A stretch of DNA of 64,000 nucleotides, taken from positions 17,182,663 to 17,246,662 of the forward strand of contig NC_135776.1 in the NCBI RefSeq assembly GCF_028453695.1. Reading direction: 5' to 3'. A program made the translations under genes and the position numbers. How positions within the stretch are numbered: the first letter of the stretch is position 1; each line of letters begins with the position of its first letter. The notes under the pieces were generated by a model. It was not told the DNA's origin. It did not search any database and saw nothing but the letters and a program-made list of their open reading frames with translations. The DNA is from Augochlora pura. Lineage: Eukaryota > Arthropoda > Insecta > Hymenoptera > Halictidae. Shown here one piece after another: positions 46,750-59,444 of the stretch.

Positions 46750-47240
46750 ACGCTTCGCCAAGACTTGGTGAACGAGTCTTCGACATGGCTTCGCCAAGAC
46801 TTGGTGAACAAGTCTTGAACAAGGCTTCGCCAAGACTTGGTGAACAAGTCTTCGACACGGCTTCGCCAAGACTTGGTGAACAAGTCTTGAACAAGGCTTC
46901 GCCAAGACTTGCTGAACAAGTCTTGAACAAGGTTTCGCCAAGACTTGGTGAACAAGTCTTGAACAAGGCTTCGCCAAGACTTGGTGAACAAGTCTTGAAC
47001 AAGGCTTCGCCAAGACTTGGTGAACAATTCTTGAACAAGGCTTCGCCAAGACTTGGTCAACAAGTCTTCGACATGGCTTCGCCAAGACTTGGTGAACAAG
47101 TCTTGAACAAGGCTTCGCCAAGACTTGAACAAGGCTTCGCCAAGACTTGAACAAGGCTTCGCCAAGACTTGGTGAACAAGTCTTCGACATGGCTTCGCCA
47201 AGACTTGGTGAACAAGTCTTGAACAAGGCTTCGCCAAGTC
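46750..47240. repeat. 36-bp palindromic minisatellite, about 13 units
   Basis: The unit is ttcgccaagacttggtgaac followed by aagtcttgaacaaggc. It contains CAAGACTTG and its reverse complement CAAGTCTTG five bases apart, so every unit can fold. Two 24-base short units lie at about 47110-47160. As 36 is a multiple of three, long frames stay open on both strands (up to about 206 residues). None looks like a known protein. Confidence 0.92.
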
Positions 47241-49059
47241 GATAAGATTTAACGCGCAGCACCAACCCAAAGGTTTGTCCACGCGGCCCCCATGGTCGCG
47301 GGATCGGGATACGCCCAATCAGCGCGTTCCTGCGTATGCGGGAACTACCGGCACGCTTCCAAGGCTGTAGGGCCTGAGAGCAGACAACCTGGCTTCAAGA
47401 CTATTGACTAAGACAACCAAGACTATTGTCTACAATGAGTATTAACGGACGATTCATCACGGACGCATTAGCGCTGACTGGACGAAGCACAGTTTGCTCG
47501 TTCTGGTCGCTGTTAAAGCAGCGGTGAACTGCAAAGGGCAACGCCGCATCGCGGCGAACGTGCTCGGAAAAGCCCTTCGCTTCGTCGCTCGAGGATCGCT
47601 AGGAAGCTTCACCTGTCCAAAAAGACGTCCACGCGAGCCGTCCGTCGACGGGAGGAATTCGCCGAGTATCGACAACAGGATTCCCGAACGAGAGCCATCC
47701 GCCGACTAATCGCGGATCGAAGCCGGTCTCTCGCGGTTGGTCGCGGTCGGAAGAATGGACCAGCCTCGGAAATTTCTCTATCGGGCCTGGTTCTCGCAGG
47801 AATGCCGAGGGCGGGAGCGTATCCCTCGCAAGAAATAATAATAACCGATCCGGCATACGAACGGAGCCGATTCGTATAAAAGTTTCATTAAATAATGGCC
47901 GAACACCGCCCATGGCGATGAATGGAGCCCCCCTCGAGATCCGATTTTACGCGGCGAGCGGAATCGGGTACTGAAGGACCGGCGTGTCCCGACCGGACTC
48001 TCGGGCTCCTCGTAGATCAGTGAAAGTCCCGGCAGCTGTGACTCGTTCCACGGCTGCTTCGTTTGCGCGCTGGCGACAGCCAATCCGACACGCGAGACTA
48101 CTCTATCGGCGTCGTTGAATGGCACACGCGCACTACTAAGTCATGGTACATAGACACGCTACTACTAAGTCGTGGTACACATACACGCACACTACTAGGA
48201 TCACACGTAGACAACGTATACAGAGGACAAGCGAGAAGCTGTACGCGCGCGGGCATTACGGGGCCCGCGCCGACTGCCTCCGTGGTCTTTCGACACAGCG
48301 ACGGAGGCCGATGGGCCGAGCACTCGCTCAGAATTTAGTTTGACAGTGGCGCGGGCCCCGATCGTGTCGAACAACGCTCGGACACTTTGATTGTCTGCTC
48401 AGATTAGCCGGCCGCCTGCTACGGACCCCTCTGGTAATTAGCTGCCGAGAATTTTAACCGGCTGCTCTAGGACTAGCTTTTGCTAAGGTATTCCGGTGCA
48501 TCGAATTTACGACAGACAGCACCGGGGAACGTGATCGATTGCGAGGAGGGAAATTTCGATTCTGATGATCGGGGAATGCGTTTGGAGGGTAGCTGCGGTT
48601 TTGGAGTACCGATACTTCGGCGATCGGTGGTTTATTAATTGGATTTTTATTCTGCTCGGTAGTATGGGGATTATAATTGTTGCGGCGAGCGGTAATGTGT
48701 GTTATTAAGGAAGAGTGATAGATTGTAGGAATGTTGTTGGTCCCATATTGTTGTATTATTTTTTTAAAGGTTGGATATCTTTTGCGATAATGAAATGTAA
48801 AAGATAGAATAGAATTGGATATAAATAGAATAGAATAGGATATAATGTAATAAAGATAGAAATAGAAAATGTAATCGATAGAAATATAATATAAATAGAA
48901 TAGAATAGGAAATAATATAGTAAAAATAGAAATGGAAAATATAAAAGATAGAAATATAATATAAATATAGGATATAATAAAAATAGAAATAGAAATAGAA
49001 TAAATAAAAATAAAATAAATAGATTTAATTACACTGTAATGAATGAACCGAATGAAAAT
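47241..49059. other. Non-coding intron stretch
   Basis: GC-rich to about 48650, including two to three imperfect units of actactaagtcatggtacac at 48132-48200. Then AT-rich with atagaatagaatagga-type repeats at 48800-49020. No gene. Confidence 0.5.
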
Positions 49060-49262
49060 TCAAGCCGGCTTGAAAACGTCTGTTTCAGGACGTCCGCAAG
49101 CCGTCTTTAAGACGCGTTTCAGAACAAGTTTAAGACACCACAACGTCTGTTTCGGGATGTCTTCAATCCATCTTTAAGACGTTTATTTCAGAACATCTTT
49201 AAAATATCACTGATTAAACAATCTTTCAACGTCCGAAACAAGACGTCTTAAAAACGTCCATT
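49060..49262. repeat. Cluster of degenerate AAGACGTC / GGACGTTT words
   Basis: Words such as aaacgtctgtttc, ggacgtc, cgtctttaagac and aagacgtcttaaaaacgtcc recur in both orientations. A similar short cluster lies at 53999-54045. Confidence 0.7.
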
Positions 49263-49310
49263 TTAGGTCCATAGGGCATTCACACCTAAACCAAACGTAA
49301 AAAGGTCATC

Positions 49311-49541
49311 TTAACTCTTTGCGGTTGAGTGGCGCCTCTAAAAATTATCATGTCACGTTTCAAAATAATCTTTATCAAATTTACTAATATTTAAAAAATT
49401 GTTAAGAACTATTATCTGTTACATAAGTCGTAAAATTAAATTTGATTACGTATAAAATGCTCCAGATTATATAAAAATGGAAACGCCTCAGGTCCGAAGA
49501 AATATTTTGGAGTTAAAATGGCTCTGACTGCAAAGGGTTAA
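49311..49541. mobile_element. Complete CCCTTTGC-type TTAA element (231 bp)
   Basis: The ends are TTAACTCTTTGCGGTTGAGT and GGCTCTGACTGCAAAGGGTTAA. The interior shares gtggcgcctct and gaaatattttggagttaaaatgg with elements A and B. Confidence 0.85.
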
Positions 49542-52500
49542 AACGTCCAGTTTCCCTCCATTATCACTTCGAAAGGTATGCAAAACCCCTCCGGTGTTCC
49601 GAGACTCGCCTAAATTAGCAGTTAGCACCGGCAAACTGTCTCATCGATCTCCGACCAATTCTCATCGACAATGGAAGGAAACTTCCGACGGAAGATCGAG
49701 GCACGGCGCGACGAAAATCGCGCGTAGAATCGGCTCGGAATCTCGCGGCGCGATGCGGCGGCACGGCGTGAAAGCCGAAAACGGCTTGTCTCAGTCGTTC
49801 ATTCAGGATTTAGGTATCGCCGGGTGCCGGTTGTGACATTATTCCAACTATTCCGGCGTGTCTGGGACTAGTTCGCGCGCGGCTCGCCGACTATAAAACA
49901 GCCGAAGTTATGCGGCCGTTTGCGAACGGAGGCCATTATAGACACGCCGCGCGCGCGCGGGACTATTTTCGCCCCGATGGAAATTCAATTTATCTCGACG
50001 GTAAATTCCGTGAAATTTATCGCGGATCCCGATCCAGCGCCGGACTTTCTACACGCCCGCGACAACGCCGTATCACAATAATCGCGTTGCCGCCACGGTA
50101 CAGTTAATAACAATCACCATTCCCGGAGTCGCCGCGGAGTTCGCCATTTCTTTTTTTTTTTTACCAGTTCGCACGCTAATGATCGCGCGTCCACTTCTAA
50201 CGCGGGCCGCGCTCGCGCAATTATACTCTTGATTTAACCTCTACAGCGCGCCGTTTCTTATTTATATCGGGGCCGGGCAAATTGTCGGGTTTCCTTGCCG
50301 AGGGCGGGTTACGCTGCTTTGCAATTGAAATTGTCGCTGTCGTAGCAAGATTTATTAACCCTTCTGCGGCGTCACCGAGTTATGGACGGCTAAACGTCTT
50401 GGGTTTTGTTCGAGTGTTCGAGGAACTTGATTGCTTTTTAATGGAGGAGATACCTGTTTTAAATTTTGAGAGTATTTTGTTTAAATAAAGTCTTTTGTGT
50501 TTTAACTTTGTCGTCTGAAGTAGGTAAATTTATATTAGTATATATACAGTGTGGTTTATAGATCTCGGTAACTTGATAATAAATCGGTAAAAATTTGTTG
50601 ATATGAAGGTAGCGAAAAATGTGTTTTTTTTTTTTTTTAATTACATCATAGCAGGTTAAAAAATGCAAGTTCTACGAACGCGTGCTTCGACTTTCGAACA
50701 AGTCAATTAACACATTAACGACGCGACATTTTTATCGAAACCTTCCTATGCAACGGTTTATTTTAATGATACAGAATTCCTTCTACGTGTTTATAATAAA
50801 AAAGCGTCGTATTTTTTGTAATTAACACTTAAATGACCGCTCACGAGATTTCTCGTGTTCCAATGCATAAAGGTATTCGCAATTCAGAAATATCGTACTC
50901 TGCAGAATTATTAAACTGATTTCAGAAACTACCTTTATAATATTATAAGATTACAATAAACGTTATAAGATTATAACAATTATAAATTTAAATAAGTTTC
51001 GAATGACTATTGCAGAAATTGTTGCAGTCGACGCTTCGCAATTAATTTAGTGTTTGCGTCCGCTGCAGGAAAATTGAATCGATAAGATTAAATAATTAAA
51101 TAAATTATAACATTTCCCATTAATTTTTCGCATCGACGCGATCGCACTAATACGAACAGCCGCACGTAGGCACGGGACGGCGCGACATTCCCGACGCTGA
51201 CGACGCTTATCCGAGTGTACACGCCGTAGGAAAACTCGTTTGCGTGTCTTTTTCAGCACGATCCAGGCCACGATTATGCGTCTCGGCCGCGAGAATTCAT
51301 TTAACACGGACTGTCCCCGTGGAAAACGCGGGAAAAATGTACGAGGCACCGGCCGATCGAAAAATACCAATTTACACGGCTACCGCCCGCGCCCGCCGCG
51401 CGATTGCTTGTTAAATACTCGCTCCGTCGAACTCTGTCTCCCCCACCCCACTACTTTTTCTCTTCGTTGATCCGCTCGAGCGCCGATAAAATTAGAATCG
51501 AATGCGTTCCTTGCGCCGCGTGATTGCAGTTTAACTCCTCGTAAAGTTCCCAAATTGACAGTGATAACCGCGGGCCCCGATACTCGCTTTAAACACGGTT
51601 TAATTTTACCCTGCGCGCCAATCTCGTTCCAGCAACGGTTCTTTATAGTCTGCTATACTCGCCCGCGCGCTGAAATTAATTTCTCGACGCCGCGGATAAT
51701 TGCAAAATTACTTTGCATACTGCCAAGTGTATTTTAGTGTTTTTATTTGCTGCTAGTTTGTCAGCGGGTTTTACGAGGAGTCGATTGTGTCTAAGAGAAT
51801 TTTGCTTTGACGTGTAATGTTGTATTATATTTATTTAAATTATTTGATGGTCTGGGGTATTATAGTTGCTGAACAATTTAATAAGTTATTTAATTGATTT
51901 CTGATTTTTGAAGCCTTGCATATTTTTTAATTACGTTATAACTGTTATAATTATGATTATAGTACGTATACTATAATTGATATAATTATAATTGTACTAT
52001 ATATAGTATAATTATTGTAATTATAATTATACTATATGTACCGTAATCATTATAATTAAAATTATTCTATATATATATATATATATATTATAATCGTTAT
52101 AGTTACAATTATACTACACATACTATTATAATCATTACAATTATAATTATACTATATATACTACAATTACTATAATTACAACTATACCATACAAACAAAA
52201 ATTATGACAACTGCATCCTCAATAATTCCCACAATCCAACGCGACACCTTCAATTTCTCATACGTCCCCATTTAATACCATAATTTACCAACAGAAAAAA
52301 ATCACATAATGTTCCAATTGAAAGTTAACAAACAACATCCACATCTGATCTGCCTGTTATGCAGCAAAGGTTTAATCGAATCGTGGATCTTCCGTTTCCT
52401 GTTCCACAAGGTTGCCAATGTTCCGTTAGCATAATCTGCGGCCACGTCGAACGGAATCGCAGATAAAGGAAAGCCAGCGGAAGGGAAGGAGCACAGCTTT

Positions 52501-52890
52501 TCGCGTTATCCCAGCTCGGTTACTTTGGTTCTCGCTGTCGTCACGGCGTTTCCTACACGCGGCTCGCGGCTGATTCACGATTCAACGAGCGTCGAGGCGG
52601 CAGCTTCCGGTGGACGTCACACACGCATCCTTCCCTTCCTCCGATACGCGAGGAAAAGGCGTGCGTATTACGCGCGTCCACACGACGCTGCGCGCGGCAC
52701 ACGCGCGGCAACCGTCGACTGAATCTTCAACAAGTTCTCTCCGCTACGCGGAACGACCTTTCGACGAACTCACGAACTCCCAAATCGGGGCTAACAAGCA
52801 GCGGACCGCGGCCGCGTCGCGCTTCATTCGAGAATGGTATTTCCAGCTGAACAATGCCCGCGAAACGGTGTCAAACGGGGCGAAACGAGT
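49542..52890. other. Non-coding intron stretch
   Basis: GC-rich at 49560-50440, 51100-51730 and 52390-52890, AT-rich between. Lone element ends lie at 50355 (TTAACCCTTCTGCGG) and 50824 (TTAACACTTAAATGACCGCTCACG). The second matches, in reverse, ctcttgagcggtcatttaag at 13887-13907. TA repeats occur near 52064-52090. No gene. Confidence 0.55.
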
Positions 52891-53487
52891 TTAACCCTTT
52901 CGCTGTGGCAGGTCCGACGAAGTACCGTCGCTAAACGGAAACTCGCGACATTTTTATGATTGAAGTTTATCGAGCGATACTTTTTAACGTCGTCGCGACG
53001 AAAAACAGTTTTAAGAAATTTTAACCCTTTGCACTGCTATATTGAGTGTGACTCGACATTAATTTTTATCTCACATTGTCTCGACATTATTTCGTGTCCA
53101 AATAAATAGATGTCGAGGTTAAAGATATACTCTTGAAAATTTCAAAATATGACAATAGCGCAAATAAAACCGATGTTCCTTTATCCTTTATTTATTTAAA
53201 TCGCCTTATAGTTAAAACGAATATCAAATAAAATACTTAAAAGCGTTGAGAGCTGCTTGTAACGAAATTGAAATAAAATTCGTAGCGCAAAGGGTTGAGA
53301 AGCTTTGAAATGATTTAAGAAGTGATTAATCCAACATATAAATAAAATTAACGGAAAATGTTCAGCCGACGATAAGATATTGTCATTGACCACAGACGGC
53401 ACTCGTGTACGAATCATTTCGACGCCGCGTATGCGCCGTCCGAGTGGCTGTCGCACGTGTGTGCGGCTCTCGGCACGAAAGGGTTAA
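52891..53487. mobile_element. TTAA element of the CCCTTTCG family with a nested insertion
   Basis: The ends are TTAACCCTTTCGCTGTGG and CGGCACGAAAGGGTTAA. The right end resembles the left end of the 44368 copy (CCCTTTCG.GCCGAGAG). It contains the complete element at 53021-53298. Its right edge lies 36 bases inside the intron from the pigs donor at 53523. Confidence 0.6.
53021..53298. mobile_element. TTAA element with CCCTTTGC termini (278 bp), nested
   Basis: The ends are TTAACCCTTTGCACTGC and cgtAGCGCAAAGGGTTGA (last TTAA with one change). No coding capacity. Confidence 0.7.
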
Positions 53488-53523
53488 CGGCTCTAAGAAA
53501 ACCCGCAAATCGGACACACTTAC

Positions 53524-53694
53524 TTTGCAAAGCGCGACGCCGGTGTCCAGCCTGTCCATGAAATTGTCAACGTTGATACGTAGCTCCGGGTAAAGCGCGT
53601 TCAACCATTCGGCCAAGTCCTCCTTCATCGCCACGAGATACTCCTCGGAGGACTTGAACGGCCTGTACGACCTCGCTTCCAGGAGAACCGACAT
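53524..53694 (-). CDS. pigs: Gas2-like protein pickled eggs, first coding exon (start of CH domain)
   Basis: This exon encodes the first 57 residues, beginning MSVLLEARSYRPFKSSEEYL, of a Gas2-family protein. These proteins use a calponin-homology (CH) domain to bind actin and a GAR domain to bind microtubules. The CH domain opens near residue 22 (AMKEDLAEWLNALYPEL) and the exon stops after GVALCK. The donor is AAA|GTAAGT at 53524/53523. The reading frame stays open upstream of the ATG at 53694, but a good acceptor (ttttccag) lies 15 bases before it, and the ATG begins the sequence expected for insect pigs, so it was taken as the start. The exon joins in phase 0 to 12428-12952, giving LCK|HANNVR. 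Gas2-family membership is strong; assignment to pigs rests on recognising the family, not on a search. Confidence 0.88.
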
Positions 53695-53709
53695 CTTGAC
53701 CTGGTTTAT
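53695..53709 (-). other. pigs: pigs 5' untranslated part of the first coding exon
   Basis: Fifteen bases lie between the predicted acceptor (ag at 53711-53710) and the ATG. A second possible acceptor (ccag|gtcaag) would leave only seven bases. An acceptor before the ATG implies that at least one non-coding exon lies further right, inside or outside the window. This is inferred from splice signals only. Confidence 0.55.
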
Positions 53710-54049
53710 CTGGAAAATCGATTCGGACAATTACAAGAGATTCGGACGAACCGCGGCGCGATCCGCGCCAGCGGCAGGGGCCGAGTTTCTTTAGTACGCG
53801 ACCCTGCGGTCGTTAGGCGCGAATATAAATCATGGCCGTTAAAGCGAGTAGTCCCAGGATAGTACTTGGGAGCCGAACTGGTGTGTTTTAGATGGTGTCG
53901 TTTGAAATATTATTTTGGATAATGTGTTATTTTGTTTTATAATTGTTTGATGTGATAGGAGAATTCTTTTTGGAACTTTTAAGGGTAGTTTAATAGTAAG
54001 ATGTCTTTAAGACGTTTTTAAGACCCCTTTAAGACGTCTTCGTTCTATT

Positions 54050-54560
54050 TGGATATAGTATATTGTATTATAATATTATAGTAGTAATATATAGTATGAT
54101 ATAGCAGCATAGTATAATTATAGTATATACAGCATATAATATTATAACATTATAATATAAGATATAGTATAATATAGTATATTATAATATTATAGTAATA
54201 ATATATAGCAATATATAGTACAATATAGTCATAATGTTATAGTAATAATATAGCATACTGTAACCATAATAATTATAGCATCTCTAGTATATTATATTAT
54301 AATATTGTAGTAGTAATATATACTATAATGTAATAGTATAACATACAATATAATAGTAGTAATATATAGCAATATATAGTATAATATAATCATAATATTC
54401 TACTCGTAATATAGCATACGGTAATCATAATAATTATAGCGTCTCGAGTATACTATATTATGACATTGTACTAATAATATATTCTACGATATAATAGTAT
54501 AATATATAATATAATATTAACATAATAATAATAGTAACACAGTATATTATAATTACAATA
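54050..54560. repeat. AT-rich microsatellite-like region
   Basis: Reiterated atatagtataatatagta and attataatattatagtaata words over about 500 bases. Confidence 0.85.
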
Positions 54561-55849
54561 ATCACAATATACTTACACATACAACTCTGATATCAAACGA
54601 CTCAACACTAAATCTATCTTCAACCAGCGATTCAAAATGAATCATTTTAAATACCAACTCTTTCCTCTCGTCTCAAATACCATTCGTCAATTACCGTTCC
54701 CAAGGAGCCAACCGGGGCAATCGTCCACGCAACCAATTCAACGGAATCACCGGCGCATTAGCCGCCACCGTGAAACGTATCGCGGACGGGCAATAAAATC
54801 AGCAAAGATTTGCAAGACAATGGTCCGCGCGCGGCTCATATTGTCAATCGCCCCGGAGAGACTCTCCTCTCCCCTAGTTACCGCGCCGGTTAAACCACCC
54901 CATAACGCGTCGGAAACCGTGCCCTATCGCGATTCCTGCACCCTGGTCTCCCCCCCCCCCCCCCTGCCAACCCTTGCAAAACCATCGTCGCTCTCGTGAT
55001 CCGACCGTGTGTGTTCCCAGCTCGCTACCCCCCTTTCCACCGCGTTCTAGCAACAATCAGCAATTTTCCATTCATCGGTTTGCGTGCGGCGACGGTGACC
55101 GGAACCGGTCGATCCCATAATATGTTTACAGTGACCCATAAAAGGGAGCGTACAATGGGCGAAATTCATCATTGATATGCAGGAGCTTTGAATAGATATT
55201 TATATTGTTTGTTAAGAATTTTAATGGGTTGAATATAATGCGGTAGTGTTTTAAATTGATTAAATGCTTTCGCTGTTTTGCAGTTGACTGCATTGTTCTT
55301 TGTTATAAATGCGTAGGTTATTGTATTTTTAAGGAAATTTGGTTATTTTTGATACGCTTTATTTGTGAAATTTTTTTCTTTTATTTTTTTATTTAATATC
55401 TACTTGGTAGCAAAAGGGGCAGTTGTGGGATAATTTTTTTAGGGTTATGTATAGATGTAATATATGCGACAATATCTGCGTTATTAATTATTACATTATA
55501 TTTTCAGATTAGAGTCCTTAAGCATAGAACAACCCCGTGGGGTTGTCGGCGGCTGATATTTTAAAAATTGTCTAAATAAATACTAAAACATTAACGTCTT
55601 CTTTATTCTCCTAACTAACATCACACTCCCTATTTTATATAATAAATAACATTCTTATTATCAAGATTTTATTCTATAAAATCTGAAATAGATGATTCAT
55701 ATAAAAAATGAAAGGGAGCCAATTACTATACAATTATTTGTCTAAATAAATACTAAAACATTAACGTTTTCTTTATTCTTCTAACTAACATCACACTCCA
55801 TGTTTCATATTACAAAAATAATAAATGACATTATTATTATCGAGATTTT

Positions 55850-55965
55850 ATTATATATTTAATTTTATTTTATTATATATTTAATTTTATTTTATTATAT
55901 ATTTAATTTTATTTTATTATATATTTAATTTTATTTTATTATATATTTAATTTTATTTCATTAAT
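55850..55965. repeat. 23-24-bp AT minisatellite
   Basis: Five nearly identical units of tttattatatatttaatttta. Confidence 0.93.
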
Positions 55966-57094
55966 AGAAAGACAGTCACTCACTATAAAATTATAATTAA
56001 ATTACTATACGACATTGCTGAACAATGTGTCGCGAACCAAGATTGTTCAAACCAGAAATAGCTATACATATACTGTATACTAAACTTGTCCCATGGAATA
56101 TGGGAACCATAGACGCCCGCGCGAAGATCGTTCCACCAGGTTGAGCAAATAACGAGAACTGTTACGAATAATCGACCGATTATGGTCAGCGCCGCGATAA
56201 CAAAAAAAAAGGGGGGAGGGGGAGCGAGCATTCAATTAACGATCCCGTCGATTTGTTACGAACGGTGTTTTAGCGGCCGTAAAGTTTGCCGGGCCGGGCC
56301 CGTTCGGTGAATAAACGGCGGAAAATCATCAGGGGAAATTATAATGGAATACAAATGACGAGTTAACTCGCGTTCAACGGGGTTTATGACAGGTTTACGA
56401 GCCGCCTCGCGAGCCGGCACAACACGATCCACACCGGCCAATTACTCGCCGGAGCGGAGTCCGCCTGTGACGCGCCGGGGCCTTGTGTGCATGTGTGTGT
56501 TTGTGTACGTGTGTACGTTCCGTTTAGCAAGAGGTGTCTCGGGGATCGGAAAAATTCGGACGAGCGAGCAAGCGCGCGCGGTGCCTAGAGAAGGAATTAC
56601 GAGAGGCGATAGCCATCGCGGGGACTCGTGAAAGTACACTCGCGCCTGCCTTCGGGTAGGTGTATGGAAACGAGCGCGTTTCGTTTTACAACGGCCGCGC
56701 CGATACTTCCTGCCTTCGCCGCGACGCCCCTCGTCCTGCCGCGACGTCGCTCGCCTGGTCCCGATTCAATTTTGCAACGCGCCACTTATTCTTTCGCGAG
56801 TCTTTCATTCAACCCTGCGCTTTAGGGATGACATTCGTCGTGAGCGCAGGTTAGCTTTTCGTTCTCGGAGTGGGAAAATTGTAACAATTCGAACGCGCGA
56901 TTTCAAGTTCAATGTTAATGTATTGAAAGGGCTTTTTTATGGGAATTTATCGCGTTGTTGTAATTTGTTTATAGATCGGGAAAAAGGAACGTCATTGAGT
57001 TCGTGCAGTTATATATTTTAATTTTAATTTTAGTGGATGGGAGGCAGGGTGATCTAGGGTGGAAGGTATCTTTATGGTGGCGAGTGAGAATATG

Positions 57095-57590
57095 TGTCAA
57101 TTTGAATTAGAATTTGAACCTGAATTTGAATTTTAAATTTAATTTGAATTTGAATTAGAATTTGAACCTGAATTTGAATTTTAAATTTAATTTGAATTTG
57201 AATTAGAATTAGAATTAGAATTTTAATTTTAAATTTAATTTGAATTAGAATTTTAAAATTAATTTGAGTTTGAATTGGAATTTGGATTGGAATTCGAATT
57301 TCAATCTAAATTTAATTTGAATTTGAATTGAAAATTGAATATTAATTAAAATTTCAATTGGAATTTGAATATTACTTAGAATTTCAATTTGAATTTTACT
57401 ATTAATTTGACTTTTATCTTTGATTTTTAATATTATATTAATTTGACTTTGACTGTGAATTTTGAATACTAATTTGAATTTTAATATTAATTTGAATTTG
57501 TATTCTAATATGAATTGTAATATTAATTCGAATTTGAATTCTAATTTGAATTTTAATATTAATCTGAACTTGAATTCTAATTTTACAAAA
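57095..57590. repeat. Degenerate aatttgaatt repeat tract of about 500 bp
   Basis: Reiterated aatttgaatttgaa words with variants. The N/L/F/K frames on both strands come from the repeat. Confidence 0.9.
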
Positions 57591-59253
57591 GCTTCCCCTA
57601 CATTATTTTCTAACAATGCAAAAATTATCTTTATTCAAACTCCCCACAACCTATATCACATCTACACTACAATATTACAATACCTAAAAATTTGCCGAAG
57701 GAATGCGTTTATAACATCGCCAACAATAAAAGACGAAAAATCAGAAACCGGTCACATCGACTGGTTTGATAATTATAGTGTTAATAATACGAAGTTTCCT
57801 AGGTGGTTATCGCGGCAGCCTAGGTGCGAAACAAAAAACAACGTTCCCGGTGCGACTTCTTTTATTCAGAAAACCGTGAAGTGTTCTCGTTGCTTTACCG
57901 CCACTAAAAATCCAATTAGAAAGTTTTACGAACGGCTATAAAATAAATATGATTATTGAATTTACGGGTAGCCGATAGACTATCCTAGCCGTGCCGCGAA
58001 GAATCCTGGTTAGCAAGTCAAAGAGGAGCTCGATGCAAGGTCTAGGGATCGTCTTGCATCTGGCGAGGTGGAATTGTTAAAAGCCGTGGAGAGTTTTATG
58101 GAGCATAAAATCGATTAAATAATCGCTGAGGTGTATGGTGATCCGTAGAGCGACTTTTCTTCGCCAAAAATTAAATAGAATGAATTTAACATGTTGTATA
58201 AGTTAGGTGTATATGTGCCATTATTCTATTTGTATATACTTTATAAATATTGTATAAAATAAAAGACACAGGACGTATATTATACAGCATCTCAAACTTA
58301 TATACATAATATTAACATATTAATATTAATTACAATAATAACATTCATATATTATATTATAACTTTTACCAATTTTGCAAGCATTGCCAAATAAAGTCAT
58401 CTCTACTAAAAAATCCTCCACAGCCGAATATTTCAAATATACTGTAAAACGATCAATTCTACTTTGAATTCTATAATTTCATGATTATGATTTAACTTGA
58501 GCAACGTAAAGTGTTATCACTTAACAAATAATAACTTCTGCTTGAGTAAGTTAATACACTGTCAATTAACTGGTAATAATTTCCACACGAGCAAATGAAA
58601 GTGTTATCGCTTCGCGGCGAAAGAATTTATCTGGAATTAAACTGGAATTTAAAAAGAATTGGCTTTTCGAAACAGAAAAAGCTAGCTTCCATGGCACTGT
58701 AAAAGATGTCGAGCATCGGACGCGTCCCGCCGAGATCCCGCGCGGCCCGCGTGGCCAAATAAAGCCCGACGAAAATATGCGACAAATGCGGCCTATCGGC
58801 ATCTTAATGGGGCGAGATTGGCGACACCGGGGCCCGATACTTGCTCGTTAAAATGCCGACAGTTTGCATTAGCCGGCCGCTAGCCGCGGTTTCAAAAAGT
58901 GTACACAGCCGACACAGCAATTCATCGGGTTCGGCCGCGTGTGTTCAATCGACGCGTTCCCTCCGCGGAACAAAGAACGGAATTCTTTGTCTATTGTCCT
59001 CGAGGAAAATTCATTTGTACCCGAGGGACTTTGATCACGGCGAGGAACGGGTCCTGCCGCTTTGTTTCCGATCCGATGACTTCACTCCATTAAATCCAGC
59101 CCTCGTGAGTCGCTACCGATATATTTATAAAATTATTAGTCGAATATTCGAGATATTATTATTAATTTTATTATTATTATTATTATTTTTATTATTATTA
59201 TTAATATTATTTAATCGAGTTAGAACGTGCTTGCTTATTTATTATTCGATATT
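57591..59253. other. Non-coding flank
   Basis: Mixed sequence with a GC-richer part at 58600-59120. A degenerate direct repeat (aaagtgttatcactt and aaagtgttatcgctt) lies at 58508-58615, and a TTA-rich microsatellite at 59150-59210. No gene. Confidence 0.5.
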
Positions 59254-59444
59254 TTAACACTTTATTGAACGGTCATGGTAAGCAATAATTTGCTATTTAT
59301 TCTTCATTATTATATAATTTTATAAATATTATCAGATACCTTCCGCGATGAATGGAGCGAGTAAAATTGATAAAATAAATATTGATCGATGCTAGCGTTA
59401 CGAAGAAATGTTTACCGTCGAATAACCGGTCGGTAAAGTGTTAA
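59254..59444. mobile_element. TTAA element with CACTTTACCGACC-type termini (191 bp)
   Basis: The right end ACCGGTCGGTAAAGTGTTAA matches the copy at 17287-17496. The left end (TTAACACTTTATTGAACGG) has diverged. Confidence 0.75.

Larger units (their letters stand above)
12953..53523 (-). other. pigs: 40.6-kb phase-0 intron of pigs
   Basis: The intron starts GTAAGT at 53523 and ends gatttccag at 12953, and its two exons join in frame inside the CH domain. No other recognisable gene was found within it on either strand. It alternates GC-rich, CpG-dense blocks with AT-rich stretches, and is full of TTAA-flanked short elements and tandem repeats, listed separately. Large first introns of developmental genes often hold enhancers, but none was identified here by motif. 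Confidence 0.85.

Noticed and set aside
46614..47318. Frames of 119-206 residues on both strands
   Set aside because: They come from a 36-bp minisatellite whose unit length preserves the frame, with no recognisable domain.
57245..57941. Frames rich in N, L, F and K on both strands
   Set aside because: Generated by the aatttgaatt repeat tract.
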